Virus record (IMG/VR): IMGVR_UViG_3300015199_000067
Span: 1 to 50,006 of that record
Length of the DNA stretch: 50,006 nucleotides
Strand: one strand, 5' to 3'
From: a virus
Below the pieces are notes generated by a model that worked only from the letters and a program-made list of their open reading frames with translations, ran no database searches and had not been told where the DNA came from. Shown in pieces: positions 14,121 to 22,109 of this stretch (positions are counted from its first letter, which is position 1; every line of letters starts with the position of its first letter). A program made the translations under genes and the position numbers.

Positions 14121-14981
14121 ATGACAGTGCAAGGTCTCGATTCGTTCGGTCAGATCACCGAAGCCGGCGCGAAAGCCGCGGCCGACGCAGGGATCCTTGT
14201 CTGGGGCCGGTACCTCTACAACCTTCACCCGAACGAGATCGCGATTGCTCACGATCACGGGATCGGGGTGCTCCTTATCGCGGAGCACGACACACCGACG
14301 TGGCATCCGATCCACGGTGGGTACCCGGTCGGGTTCCAGCACGGCCAAGCCGACCGGTTGCTCGCCATCGCTCTTGGTGCTCCGCAGGGCGCGGGGATCG
14401 GGCTCGTCGCGACCGCGGACGACAAGGTGTTCGACGGGGCCGACACGATCCAGCTCGGCTCGTACATGGACGGGTTCCGCGACGGGCTCGGAGGTCCGTT
14501 CCTCCACTCGCTCTACGGCGGTGCTGGCCCGGTGCTCTGGGCGCGCCAGAACGGGCACATCGGAGGGTCGACGTGGGTGGCCGGCGCTTCGTATTGGAAC
14601 AACGGCGTCGATCCCGCGAACGCTCAAGCGCAGATGCACCAGCTCGCGGCTCCAGCGGTCGCCTACGGAGGGACACCCTGTGACCTCAACGAGGTCTACG
14701 ATCTGGGAGGGCTCCACGCGTGGATGCCCTCGTCCGTTCCGATCCCTCCACCCCCACCCCCGACCCCGCAACCACTCCCAGGAGGAGCGATGGAAATCCT
14801 ACGGTTCCACGACAAGGACGATCTGTGGCTCTACGGGGTCGACCGCGACGGCGAGTGGTGCACCCACATCTCCGATCCGACCACGTTCGACCCGATCCTC
14901 ATCGGATCGCTCCCGATCCGTTGGCTCGGAGCGGGAGACGACGAACTCGACGCCCGCTTCCACCGTCTCACAGGAGTTTGA
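14121..14981 (+). CDS. Putative lysin: Rv2525c/DUF1906-like glycoside hydrolase-type protein
   Basis: A 286-aa protein from ATG 14121 behind GAGGG. Residues 1-205 resemble the Rv2525c-like (DUF1906) domain, a TIM barrel related to GH25 muramidases: QGLDSFGQ at the start, VWGRYLYN, a strand with AEHDTP, GFQHGQADRLLAIALGAP and GIGLVATADD in place of the usual VxVD. A Pro-rich linker (IPPPPPPTPQPLP) leads to a C-terminal domain of about 65 aa (EILRFHDKDDLWLYG) that may bind the wall. It lies among structural genes, so it may be a virion-borne or a general lysin. No other lysin-like gene is evident. Confidence 0.6.
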   Translation: MTVQGLDSFGQITEAGAKAAADAGILVWGRYLYNLHPNEIAIAHDHGIGVLLIAEHDTPTWHPIHGGYPVGFQHGQADRLLAIALGAPQGAGIGLVATADDKVFDGADTIQLGSYMDGFRDGLGGPFLHSLYGGAGPVLWARQNGHIGGSTWVAGASYWNNGVDPANAQAQMHQLAAPAVAYGGTPCDLNEVYDLGGLHAWMPSSVPIPPPPPPTPQPLPGGAMEILRFHDKDDLWLYGVDRDGEWCTHISDPTTFDPILIGSLPIRWLGAGDDELDARFHRLTGV

Positions 14982-14986
14982 CCACA

Positions 14987-15403
14987 ATGGACGACCAGAC
15001 CGAACCAGCGAACCCCGACGAGTCCGGGTCCGTGCCCGAAGCCGACCCGAACGATCACGGGCTCGGTGCCCTCCAGTTCGACGGTGAGGTCGACCATCCT
15101 CCGCACATCGGGGTCGCGTCGACCGACGGCATCGACGAAACGGTCGACGAGGACGAGGTCGCGGTCGCGGCTGCGCTCTCCCTCGACGAGGCGGCGTCTA
15201 TGCTCGATCCGGCTCCCATCCCGGACGAGGACGGGACCTCGGAGGAAGGGACCTCCTTCCCGACCTCCGAGGCACCCGACCAGACCGAGGTAGAACCCCT
15301 CCCGGCACCCGAGGAGGACGATCCCGACCATCCCAACACCGAGACCGACGACGCGGGTACAGTGTCGGCCGTAACCGGTGACGATCAGGAGGCAGCCGAG
15401 TGA
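14987..15403 (+). CDS. Acidic, disordered protein
   Basis: A 138-aa protein from ATG 14987, with AGGAG ten bases upstream. It is extremely rich in Asp, Glu, Pro and Ser (DDQTEPANPDESGSVPEAD, EETSFP-type runs) with one short ordered-looking patch (AAALSLDEAASMLDPAP). It may be a DNA mimic, assembly factor or interaction scaffold. I recognise no family. It overlaps the next gene by four bases. Confidence 0.6.
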   Translation: MDDQTEPANPDESGSVPEADPNDHGLGALQFDGEVDHPPHIGVASTDGIDETVDEDEVAVAAALSLDEAASMLDPAPIPDEDGTSEEGTSFPTSEAPDQTEVEPLPAPEEDDPDHPNTETDDAGTVSAVTGDDQEAAE

Positions 15404-15585
15404 AGGTCAAGTTGAAGATGTCGTCGGGTCTAGGCCGGTACGACGAGGTCGTCGAGATCGAGGACGACACGCTCGCGAAAACGCTGATCGCTCAGGGCAC
15501 CGCCCAAGCGGTCAACGCGCCGGCACCGCCGGCTCCACCCTCACCGGGATCGTCGGTCCCGTCCGCCCTCACCAAGGAGGCCTGA
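15400..15585 (+). CDS. Small head-tail region protein
   Basis: A 61-aa protein starting at GTG 15400 inside the previous stop. Its first 38 residues could form a small beta/alpha unit (KVKLKMSSGLGRYDEVVEI, then LAKTLIAQGTAQ) and the end is Pro/Ala/Ser-rich. This resembles small phage proteins in which an alpha/beta motif of the form 'DDxLAxxLIxxGxAxxV' precedes a linker. It sits immediately before the tail tube candidate. Function unknown. Confidence 0.55.
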   Translation: MKVKLKMSSGLGRYDEVVEIEDDTLAKTLIAQGTAQAVNAPAPPAPPSPGSSVPSALTKEA

Positions 15586-15588
15586 TTC

Positions 15589-16323
15589 ATGGCCGGTGAT
15601 TGTTTCGCACCCATCGACATCTGCGGTATCCAGATCAACCGTCTCGCTTGCAACGGCTCGCTCCTCGGTGGCCCTACCGATGTTGTGGTCATGTGCGAGG
15701 GCGTCGACATTTCGGTTACCCCGAAGCTCGTCGCTTCCGTTACCGACGTGACCCGCAACGGCGGTGGTGCGATCTGCGCGCAACGCACAACCCACGCCCG
15801 CATCGAGGGCTACGACATTCTGTGGAACATGTGCCCGAAGATCGACGCCCAGGCGTGGGAGCTGCTCAAGCTCTACGACGCGGTCGTCGACACGGGAGGC
15901 AATACCGGCGGAGCGGTCGGAGACACCGTCGGCATCCGCGACGGTGCGTCGGGGAACCCCTGCAACTGCCAGAACACCCCGTGCAACAACTCGGGTGTCT
16001 CCATGTTGCTGTGGATGAACAACACCGACAAGAACGGGATCTCGACCACGAAGCCGTTCACGGTCCTCGCCCTCACTAAGGTCCTGTTCGACCCACCGCC
16101 CATCAAGATCTCCGAGAAGTACCAGAACGTCCCGGTGGCCGGTCGGACCCAACCGAACCCGTTGTACGCCCGCGGACCCGGCAACATCTACCCAGAGCTG
16201 CTCGGGTTGACCTCGGCATTCGCCTTGTGGGACACGATCCAAACCCCGCCCGGCGGATGCCAGTGCGGACTCTGCGGTTTCGCCTCCGGGGTCGGATCAC
16301 CGTACGCGATTCCTGCCGTCTGA
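15589..16323 (+). CDS. Putative major tail (tube) protein
   Basis: A 244-aa protein from ATG 15589 with a very strong ribosome site AAGGAGG (15574-15580), consistent with high expression. It starts AGDCFAPIDICGIQINRLACNG and has Gly-rich strands (VTDVTRNGGGAICAQRTTHARIEGYD), a Cys/Asn-rich insertion (GNPCNCQNTPCNN) and KPFTVLALTKVLFDPP. Position upstream of the adaptor, terminator and chaperone genes and upstream of the tape measure, plus the strong translation signal, point to the tail tube. Sequence alone does not prove it; a second structural role is possible. Confidence 0.55.
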   Translation: MAGDCFAPIDICGIQINRLACNGSLLGGPTDVVVMCEGVDISVTPKLVASVTDVTRNGGGAICAQRTTHARIEGYDILWNMCPKIDAQAWELLKLYDAVVDTGGNTGGAVGDTVGIRDGASGNPCNCQNTPCNNSGVSMLLWMNNTDKNGISTTKPFTVLALTKVLFDPPPIKISEKYQNVPVAGRTQPNPLYARGPGNIYPELLGLTSAFALWDTIQTPPGGCQCGLCGFASGVGSPYAIPAV

Positions 16324-16344
16324 TTTCGGGCGGGAGGCTCGCTC

Positions 16345-17091
16345 TTGCTCGGTCCCGAAACCCCTTGTGCGCCGTGGATCACCGAAGCCGACCTGTGCTG
16401 TCCGCTTGGTGGTGTGCCGCCGGCTCTCATCGCGTCGAGTATCCAGGCGTCAACCGAGTTCCTTTACGACAAGACCTGCCGTCGTTGGCCCGGCACGGCT
16501 TGCACGGCGACGGTTCGCCCATGCCTCCCGTGTGAGTGCTGCGTCTCGCCCTACGCCTACTCGGGCTTCGGGTGGCCCGGAAACCCAAACACGGCGTGGT
16601 CTCCGAACTGTCAGTGCCGTTGGCGTCACTTCGCTCTCCAGGCTCCATACCCGATCCAGGAGATCCTCGCGTTCATGATCGACGGGGTGGATGAAACGCC
16701 CACGGTCCGATTGGATTCTAAGCGGGAGGTAACGCTCCTCGATTCGTCCGCCCGGTCATGCTTCCCGATCCAACGACTCGATCTCCCGGACGGCGCGCCC
16801 GGAACATGGTCGATCCGTTACCGGTTCGGGCTCGCCCCCATCGGGCTAGCGAAACTGGGCGCGGCGGACCTGGCGTGCGAGCTGATCAAATCGTGTCAAG
16901 GTCTGGACTGCACGCTCCCCGACAACGCCGAGTCGGTGACGAAGCGAGGGATCACGGTCCGGTTTCGTGGTCCTGGGTTCACGAACGTGAAAACGGCGGA
17001 CCTCCTCATCGACGGGTATGGGTGCCCGAAAACGGGAACCCGCCGGATGATCGACCCGGCTGTCCGCCCGCACGTCTACCGGGGTGTGTGA
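16345..17091 (+). CDS. Head-to-tail adaptor-like protein
   Basis: A 248-aa protein. The start is TTG 16345, preceded by GGGAGG at seven bases; no ATG or GTG would keep the N-terminus. It begins with CAPWITEADLCC and continues ASTEFLYDKTCRRWPGTACTATVRPC, a pattern typical of actinophage head-to-tail adaptors (W-x-T-x-A-D, then a helix and R-W/F-P-G-x-C...TVRPC). It has 16 cysteines, including CLPCECC and NCQCRW. It would join portal or neck to the tail. Its last codons overlap the next ATG. Confidence 0.7.
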   Translation: MLGPETPCAPWITEADLCCPLGGVPPALIASSIQASTEFLYDKTCRRWPGTACTATVRPCLPCECCVSPYAYSGFGWPGNPNTAWSPNCQCRWRHFALQAPYPIQEILAFMIDGVDETPTVRLDSKREVTLLDSSARSCFPIQRLDLPDGAPGTWSIRYRFGLAPIGLAKLGAADLACELIKSCQGLDCTLPDNAESVTKRGITVRFRGPGFTNVKTADLLIDGYGCPKTGTRRMIDPAVRPHVYRGV

Positions 17092-17495
17092 TGAGCGCCG
17101 CGGATCAGACGATGGCGATCATGGAGATGGCCGAGCGGGACCGGTTCGCTCTCGCTCAGGCATCGATGATCGACCTTGTGAAGGCGGAAGCACCAGTCAA
17201 GAGCGGAGCGACACGGAATGCTGTGGTCGCGGAGCGGTCAACGACGCAGGGCACGCTGTGGTCCGTCGAGATCGCGGCGCGAACCCCACAGGCTTTCTAC
17301 ACCGAGGTCGGAACGGGGCTGTTCGGCCCGGAGGCCGCGCTGATCCGCCCGCAGGTAGCCAAGGCGCTCCACTGGATCGACGGAGGGAAGGACGTGTTCG
17401 CGATGTCCTCGAAGGGTTCCGGGAAGCACAAAGGCTGGTTCTCGAACGCCACGAAGCGGTGGCCGGATCTCCTCGCGCAGAGTTCTCTAGGCTGA
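17091..17495 (+). CDS. HK97 gp10-like tail completion protein
   Basis: A 134-aa protein from ATG 17091, overlapping the previous stop by one base. It has a long helix (ADQTMAIMEMAERDRFALAQ), then the family signature APVKSGATRNAV followed by strands (WSVEIAARTPQAFYTEVGTG) and a Lys-rich end. This is the pattern of HK97 gp10-type neck proteins (PxxTGxLRxS...YAxxVExGT). It would take part in head-tail joining. Confidence 0.7.
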   Translation: MSAADQTMAIMEMAERDRFALAQASMIDLVKAEAPVKSGATRNAVVAERSTTQGTLWSVEIAARTPQAFYTEVGTGLFGPEAALIRPQVAKALHWIDGGKDVFAMSSKGSGKHKGWFSNATKRWPDLLAQSSLG

Positions 17496-17499
17496 GCCC

Positions 17500-18015
17500 G
17501 TGTCTCCTCCGATCCCCGACCCGTCCAAACTGTTCGACCTCTCGTGTGATCTCCTCACCGCCGCGAGGAACTGCCTCGTCGAGAACGGGCTCCCGGTCCC
17601 GACGAAGGTGTACCCGTCGGCGTGCGACCCCGACCTGTTCTGCTGCTCGAACCTCGTGGTGAAACCAGGGCGGATCGACATCATCGAGGACCCGAACTCC
17701 GCGGGGAGGAACTGCCTCTACCGCCGTCAGCTCCACTTCGACCTGTGGATCGAGCGGTGCGTCCGGGTGTTCGACAAGAACGGCGACGAGATCGCGACCG
17801 GATCATGCACGGTTCACCCAGCCGGCACCCTCGCGGGCGACGCCTTCACCGTCCTAAAGGACCGATGGGTTATCCTCCAGTGTCTCGTGGGTCATCTACG
17901 AGAACTCGGGTCAGGGTCCGCGTGGTGCTGTCAGCCGGTCTCGATCGTTCAGGTCGAGGCGGTGTGTGAGGGCCAGTGCGCAGGAACCCGGTTCGAGATC
18001 CAGCTCACGATCTAG
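17500..18015 (+). CDS. Tail terminator-like protein
   Basis: A 171-aa protein from GTG 17500. Its position (after gp10-like, before the chaperones) and its alpha/beta order (PSKLFDLSCDLLTAARNCLVE, then YPSA...RIDIIEDPNS, HFDLWIERC) fit a tail terminator that ends tail-tube growth and binds the neck. It has 13 cysteines, including LFCCSNL and AWCCQP, more than the family usually carries. No ribosome site is visible, though TAGGCT stands six bases before the start, which could be chance. Confidence 0.5.
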   Translation: MSPPIPDPSKLFDLSCDLLTAARNCLVENGLPVPTKVYPSACDPDLFCCSNLVVKPGRIDIIEDPNSAGRNCLYRRQLHFDLWIERCVRVFDKNGDEIATGSCTVHPAGTLAGDAFTVLKDRWVILQCLVGHLRELGSGSAWCCQPVSIVQVEAVCEGQCAGTRFEIQLTI

Positions 18016-18028
18016 AGGAGGCAGATCC

Positions 18029-18382
18029 GTGGCCACACCAAGAAAACCAACCCAGCCCCGACGGACCACACCCAAGAAACCGGCCGTGAAACCCTCCCGG
18101 CTCGCCGCGTTCGATTCGGCCGCGGATGAGTGGAAGGGCGAACCGGTCGCCTTTGTCCTAGACGGCAAGACGTGGTTGTGTGACGGCTCTCCGTCGTCGC
18201 ACGTCGTCCGCTACCTCCGGGACCCAGGGAGCGTTTCCACTCTCGACTTCATCTCGGCTTGTGTGGTCGACCGAAAGGGGTGGGACGAATATCTCGATGA
18301 GCACCCGGTTCCAGCGTCGCTCCTCTCCGGGATTTCGCAGTTCCTGATGCGTGTCTACCTCGGGTTCGATCCGGGAAAATAG
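18029..18382 (+). CDS. Tail assembly chaperone, upstream (G-like) product
   Basis: A 117-aa protein from GTG 18029 behind AGAGGAGG (18014-18021). A basic Thr/Pro/Lys-rich N-terminus is followed by a helical domain (SRLAAFDSAADEWK...HVVRYLRDPGSV...FLMRVYLGFDPGK). Located directly before the tape measure gene, it occupies the position of the lambda G protein. Its last sense codons are GGA AAA in the sequence G GGA AAA TAG, a canonical -1 slippery site, so a fraction of ribosomes should continue into the next frame to make a G-T fusion. Confidence 0.75.
   Translation: MATPRKPTQPRRTTPKKPAVKPSRLAAFDSAADEWKGEPVAFVLDGKTWLCDGSPSSHVVRYLRDPGSVSTLDFISACVVDRKGWDEYLDEHPVPASLLSGISQFLMRVYLGFDPGK
18373..18379 (+). 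promoter_or_regulatory. Programmed -1 frameshift site GGGAAAA
   Basis: The heptamer is in phase as G GGA AAA directly before the TAG of the upstream chaperone. After a -1 slip the frame reads ATA GCG GTG CTT and enters the next ORF, with no stop between. The fusion would be 219 aa. GGGAAAA-type sites for tail chaperone fusions are well known in siphophages. Confidence 0.8.
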
Positions 18383-18384
18383 CG

Positions 18385-18687
18385 GTGCTTGCCCAGATCG
18401 TCACTGGCGACTGGCCGACGTGGGAGACTCGGCTGTGGAAAGTGGCGAGCCGAGATCCGGGTGAGTTATCGCTGCGTCAACTCCTCACACTGACCGAAGG
18501 GTTGTTGCGCGACGGGCGCGACGCCCAGGGCTGCGAGAATCTCGACGCCGTGTTCGAGGACCGTCTCCCGGTGAACCTGACCACTGGTAAACCTCTCGGG
18601 CTCGAATCGGATGATCCGGACGTTCGGCACGCGACGCGACTAAAAATGCTGGAACGAAAACAACGGGAGGACCAACGTGGCGAATGA
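18385..18687 (+). CDS. Tail assembly chaperone, downstream (T-like) part
   Basis: An ORF of 100 codons from GTG 18385, in the -1 frame relative to the preceding chaperone. It has no ribosome site and is probably made only as the C-terminal half of the frameshift fusion. Sequence: GDWPTWETRLWKVASRDPGELSLRQLLTLTEGLLRD (quoted in pieces: GDWPTWETRLW, LRQLLTLTEGLL) then a charged end RLKMLERKQREDQRGE. It would help tape measure folding and tail-tube recruitment. The tape measure gene starts within its last codons. Confidence 0.7.
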   Translation: MLAQIVTGDWPTWETRLWKVASRDPGELSLRQLLTLTEGLLRDGRDAQGCENLDAVFEDRLPVNLTTGKPLGLESDDPDVRHATRLKMLERKQREDQRGE

Positions 18688-21600
18688 GGAGGTCCGGGCC
18701 CGGCTCGTCTACGACGTGTCCGCCGCGCAACAATCGCTGCGCTCCCTAGGCTCGGATCTCGACAAGCTGGACCGCCCGATTTCGCTGACGATCGTGGTGA
18801 ACGACTCTCAGCTCACCGAGGCCGTAGCGAACGTGCAGTCCCTCAAGCAGGAGGTTCTCTCGCTCGTCGGTGCGATCGCACTCGACGATTCGCAGCTCAC
18901 CGCGGCGCAGGCCGAAGTAACGACCGTCGGGTCGGAGTTGCAGGGGCTCTCGGGTGTTGTCGAGGTCGACGACACCCAGGTTGTCGCGGCGGAGGCCGAC
19001 CTCGCGAAGGTTAAGGACGAGGTCGACGGGCTCGAAGGCAAGACGGTCCTCGACGGGGCGTTCGAGAACCTGATCACCGGAGCGGGCACCGCGGAGGAAT
19101 ACCTGCTCGCACTCGACGAGTCCCTCGGGTTGACAGCCAACGACGCTGAGGTCGCGGCGACCGCGGCGGACTCGCTCGCCTCCTCGTTGCAGAACGCTTC
19201 GGACGCCAGCCTGGCCGGTGCCGTGTCCCAGCTCGACGAAGTGGCTTCGGAAGCGGAGCGGGCTTCGTCGGAGTCCGCGACCCTCGCGGGGTCGCTCGGG
19301 ACCGCTGGGGAGGCGGCAGGCGAGCTGGCGGGAGGGTTCGGCCAGCTCTCTGGGGCGGGAGCTGTAGCGGGAGGAGAACTCGAAACAGTCGGTGGTGTCG
19401 CCACGCTGACCGGTGAGGGGTTCTCGGGGCTCCTCGAAAAAACGGAGGGGCTCGCCACAGCGTTCGGTCAGGATCTCGGTCCGGAGGCAGCGGCGTTGAT
19501 CGGGACGCTGGCTGGGCTCGGTGCCGCAGCCGGCGTGTTCGGGACGGTAGTCGACAAGATCGTGGCCGGAGCGACCGACCTCCAGTCCGCGGAAGCTCGT
19601 CTCGACATCACGACCAAAGGCCAGGCCGAATCGTTCCAGTCGCTCCAGGGAGCCGGTCTCGGAGCGATCGACACCCAACAGAAACTCGCGTCGGTTCTGG
19701 GTTCGACGGCCGCGGCGACGGACCAGGCGAACGCCAAGCAGGCGGTCCTGATCGAGCAGAACACCCTCCTCACAGCCGAACAGAAAAAGCAGTTCGAGTT
19801 GAACCTGTCGTTGATTTCCGCTTCGGCCACGACGGTCGGGTTGCAACAGGACTACTCGACCGCCCTCGAAGGCTCGATCAAGGGGTTGGCGAACTACCAG
19901 CGCGCCGGACTCGCCTACGGGGTCGCGCTCCAGAAACAAGACATCGAGCAGGAGCAGGCCAAGCTCGGGATCGAAGGGACGTTCGCTTCGCTCGACAAGG
20001 TCACCAAGGCGTTCGTGGTGTCGGAGGCGGCTGTCGCGAAGTACGGCGACGGGATGCGCTCCAACGTGGCGCGCGCCAACGAGATCTCTGCGCTTTCGTT
20101 TGCCTCAATCCAGTCCGAGTTTAAGAACTTCATCGCGGAGATCGGGCAACCGCTGATCTCTCCGGCGCTCGACCTTATTCGCGCGGCCGAACCGCTCGGT
20201 CGGGACGTGGCCGGCTCGTTCGCTGATCTCGCGAAGGTGGTCCTCCCCGCGGTCACGACGGTTATCAACTCGATCGAGCCGTTGGTGAAGATCTTCACGG
20301 ACGAGTTCGCGACGATCCTTCCCGAGGTCACCCCCGCGATCCAAGCGGTGGGTACGGCGATCGCGGAGGCGTTCGGAGACCCGCTGTTCGTTGCCTCCGT
20401 TCGTGATCTCGCGATCGAGTCTGGGCACCTGCTCGTGGAAGTCGCTCCGCTGCTCCCTCTGTTCCTACAGCTCGGACCGTCGGTCCAGATCCTCTCGGTC
20501 TCGCTCGAAGCGGCTCTCCCATCGCTCCAGGCCACCGGGCTAGCCATCGAGGCGACTCTCGCTCCGCTAGAAGCCATCGGGCTCATCACAAAGAAACGAC
20601 CCGACGAGGTGTTTAAACCCCCGAGGAAGGAAGACATCAAGGACATCAAGGATGCGGGTGAGGCCACCGGCGAATTGGCCAATAAGGCATCGGAGGCGAG
20701 CCTGAAGACCGCGGCGCAGAAAGAGGCGACCACTCAGCTCGCGTCGCAGCTCCGCGACGCTCGGGTATCGGTCGACGAACTCGCGAAGGCGCTCGACGAC
20801 CAGTTCAAGAAGCCGACCCAGTTCAGTGTGGCGGAGGCCCAGGCCAAATTCATCAAGGACGCAAACGACGCGCAGGCGAAGGCGTTCAAGGAGGGCGGGC
20901 TCTCGCTTGTTGATCCGAAGAAAGCGGTCGAGTCGTTCGCTCTCCTCGACACGCTTACGAAGGACTTCCAGGCGCTCACCGACGCGCAGATCAAGACCGG
21001 TCAGTTCGATCCCACAAAGTTCGATGTTGGGAAACAACAGTTGATCGAACTCGGGAAGCGGCTCGGGCTCACGAAGCACGACCTCGATCTGTTCGCGGAG
21101 CGGATCAACTCGGTGCCCGCAGGGAAAGATATTCAGATCAAGGCGACGATCGGGGTGGCGCGCGCCGAACTCGACAAGCTGACTTCGGTAGAGGACACCA
21201 TCGCGTTCCTCAAGGCGAACCCGGAGGTGAAAACCGATGTTGAGGTCAACGGGACCCAAGGGTTGAAGAACGTCGGGCTAATCAACACGGCGCTCGATGT
21301 GATCGCGGGGAGGAAAACGAACGCTGAGGTCGGCATCGACGACAAGACACAGGACAAGGCGGACGAGATCGACCGCCGGATGAAAGTCCTCGACGAGCTG
21401 AACCCGCGCCCGAAGGTCACGCTCGACGACGAGGAGGCGAACCGGGCGTTGAAAGATGTCAACGACCGGTTGTTCGGGATCGGGCAGGTCGTAGCACGCC
21501 CGACGGTGACGATCCAGGATTTCACGTCGTTTGCTCTGTCGGCCATCTCTGGGACGCTCTCCGCGATCAACTCTGTGAGGGTCGCCCCGACGGTGTCGGT

Positions 21601-22105
21601 GGAGGACGAAGCGACCGGGAAGCTGAGTGGCATCCTCGGGCTCCTCCGAGGGATCCAACAGTTCCGGGCGGTCTCGATCGCCGCGAGCGTTTTCGGGTCT
21701 ATCCCAGGGTTCGAGCACGGAGGGATCTCCGAGCACCACCAACTCGCCCAGATCTCCGAGGGCAACAAACGGGAGCTGATCCTCCCGTTGGAGGGTCCGT
21801 GGGAACGGCAGGTCGACTTGTTGGACCAGGCCGGTGTGCTCGCCCGGATGGAACAACAATTCTCCGCGGAGGAGCAGACGAGAGCGTCGGTGCTCTCCCA
21901 GGCGGTGGCGTGGTCGCCGCGCGGTATCGACTCCGTGGTGCGTCCGACGATGGCGGACCTCGAAGCGATAGCAACCCGGATGGAGACGGCCGCACGTATC
22001 ATCGCTTCGGAGTCGAGGCCGATCACCGCGGAGATCACGGTGCCGGCGCTCCACGACGAACACGAGACCGCCCGGATCCTGAGACGCAAACTTGTGAGGC
22101 TGTGA
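18677..22105 (+). CDS. Tape measure protein
   Basis: At 1142 aa this is the longest protein in the window. GTG 18677 follows GGGAGG (18665-18670). The first 150 residues have repeated beta/alpha units (LTIVVNDSQLTEAVANVQS, IALDDSQLTAAQAEV, VEVDDTQVVAAEADL), a similar pattern returns near residues 815-980 (PAGKDIQIKATIGVARAELDKL, VKTDVEVNGT), and the middle is Ala/Gly-rich and helical with hydrophobic stretches around 255-300. It sets tail length: at about 0.15 nm per residue the tail would be close to 170 nm. The C-terminal PGFEHGGISEHHQLAQ...GNKRELILPLE is a typical tape measure ending. Confidence 0.9.
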   Translation: MANEEVRARLVYDVSAAQQSLRSLGSDLDKLDRPISLTIVVNDSQLTEAVANVQSLKQEVLSLVGAIALDDSQLTAAQAEVTTVGSELQGLSGVVEVDDTQVVAAEADLAKVKDEVDGLEGKTVLDGAFENLITGAGTAEEYLLALDESLGLTANDAEVAATAADSLASSLQNASDASLAGAVSQLDEVASEAERASSESATLAGSLGTAGEAAGELAGGFGQLSGAGAVAGGELETVGGVATLTGEGFSGLLEKTEGLATAFGQDLGPEAAALIGTLAGLGAAAGVFGTVVDKIVAGATDLQSAEARLDITTKGQAESFQSLQGAGLGAIDTQQKLASVLGSTAAATDQANAKQAVLIEQNTLLTAEQKKQFELNLSLISASATTVGLQQDYSTALEGSIKGLANYQRAGLAYGVALQKQDIEQEQAKLGIEGTFASLDKVTKAFVVSEAAVAKYGDGMRSNVARANEISALSFASIQSEFKNFIAEIGQPLISPALDLIRAAEPLGRDVAGSFADLAKVVLPAVTTVINSIEPLVKIFTDEFATILPEVTPAIQAVGTAIAEAFGDPLFVASVRDLAIESGHLLVEVAPLLPLFLQLGPSVQILSVSLEAALPSLQATGLAIEATLAPLEAIGLITKKRPDEVFKPPRKEDIKDIKDAGEATGELANKASEASLKTAAQKEATTQLASQLRDARVSVDELAKALDDQFKKPTQFSVAEAQAKFIKDANDAQAKAFKEGGLSLVDPKKAVESFALLDTLTKDFQALTDAQIKTGQFDPTKFDVGKQQLIELGKRLGLTKHDLDLFAERINSVPAGKDIQIKATIGVARAELDKLTSVEDTIAFLKANPEVKTDVEVNGTQGLKNVGLINTALDVIAGRKTNAEVGIDDKTQDKADEIDRRMKVLDELNPRPKVTLDDEEANRALKDVNDRLFGIGQVVARPTVTIQDFTSFALSAISGTLSAINSVRVAPTVSVEDEATGKLSGILGLLRGIQQFRAVSIAASVFGSIPGFEHGGISEHHQLAQISEGNKRELILPLEGPWERQVDLLDQAGVLARMEQQFSAEEQTRASVLSQAVAWSPRGIDSVVRPTMADLEAIATRMETAARIIASESRPITAEITVPALHDEHETARILRRKLVRL

Positions 22106-22109
22106 CCTG

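Noticed and set aside
17488-17500. Fourth leaderless promoter (TAGGCT, six bases, GTG 17500)
   Set aside because: The box overlaps the stop codon of the previous gene inside a continuous operon and no hairpin precedes it; TAnnnT is frequent enough to occur by chance.
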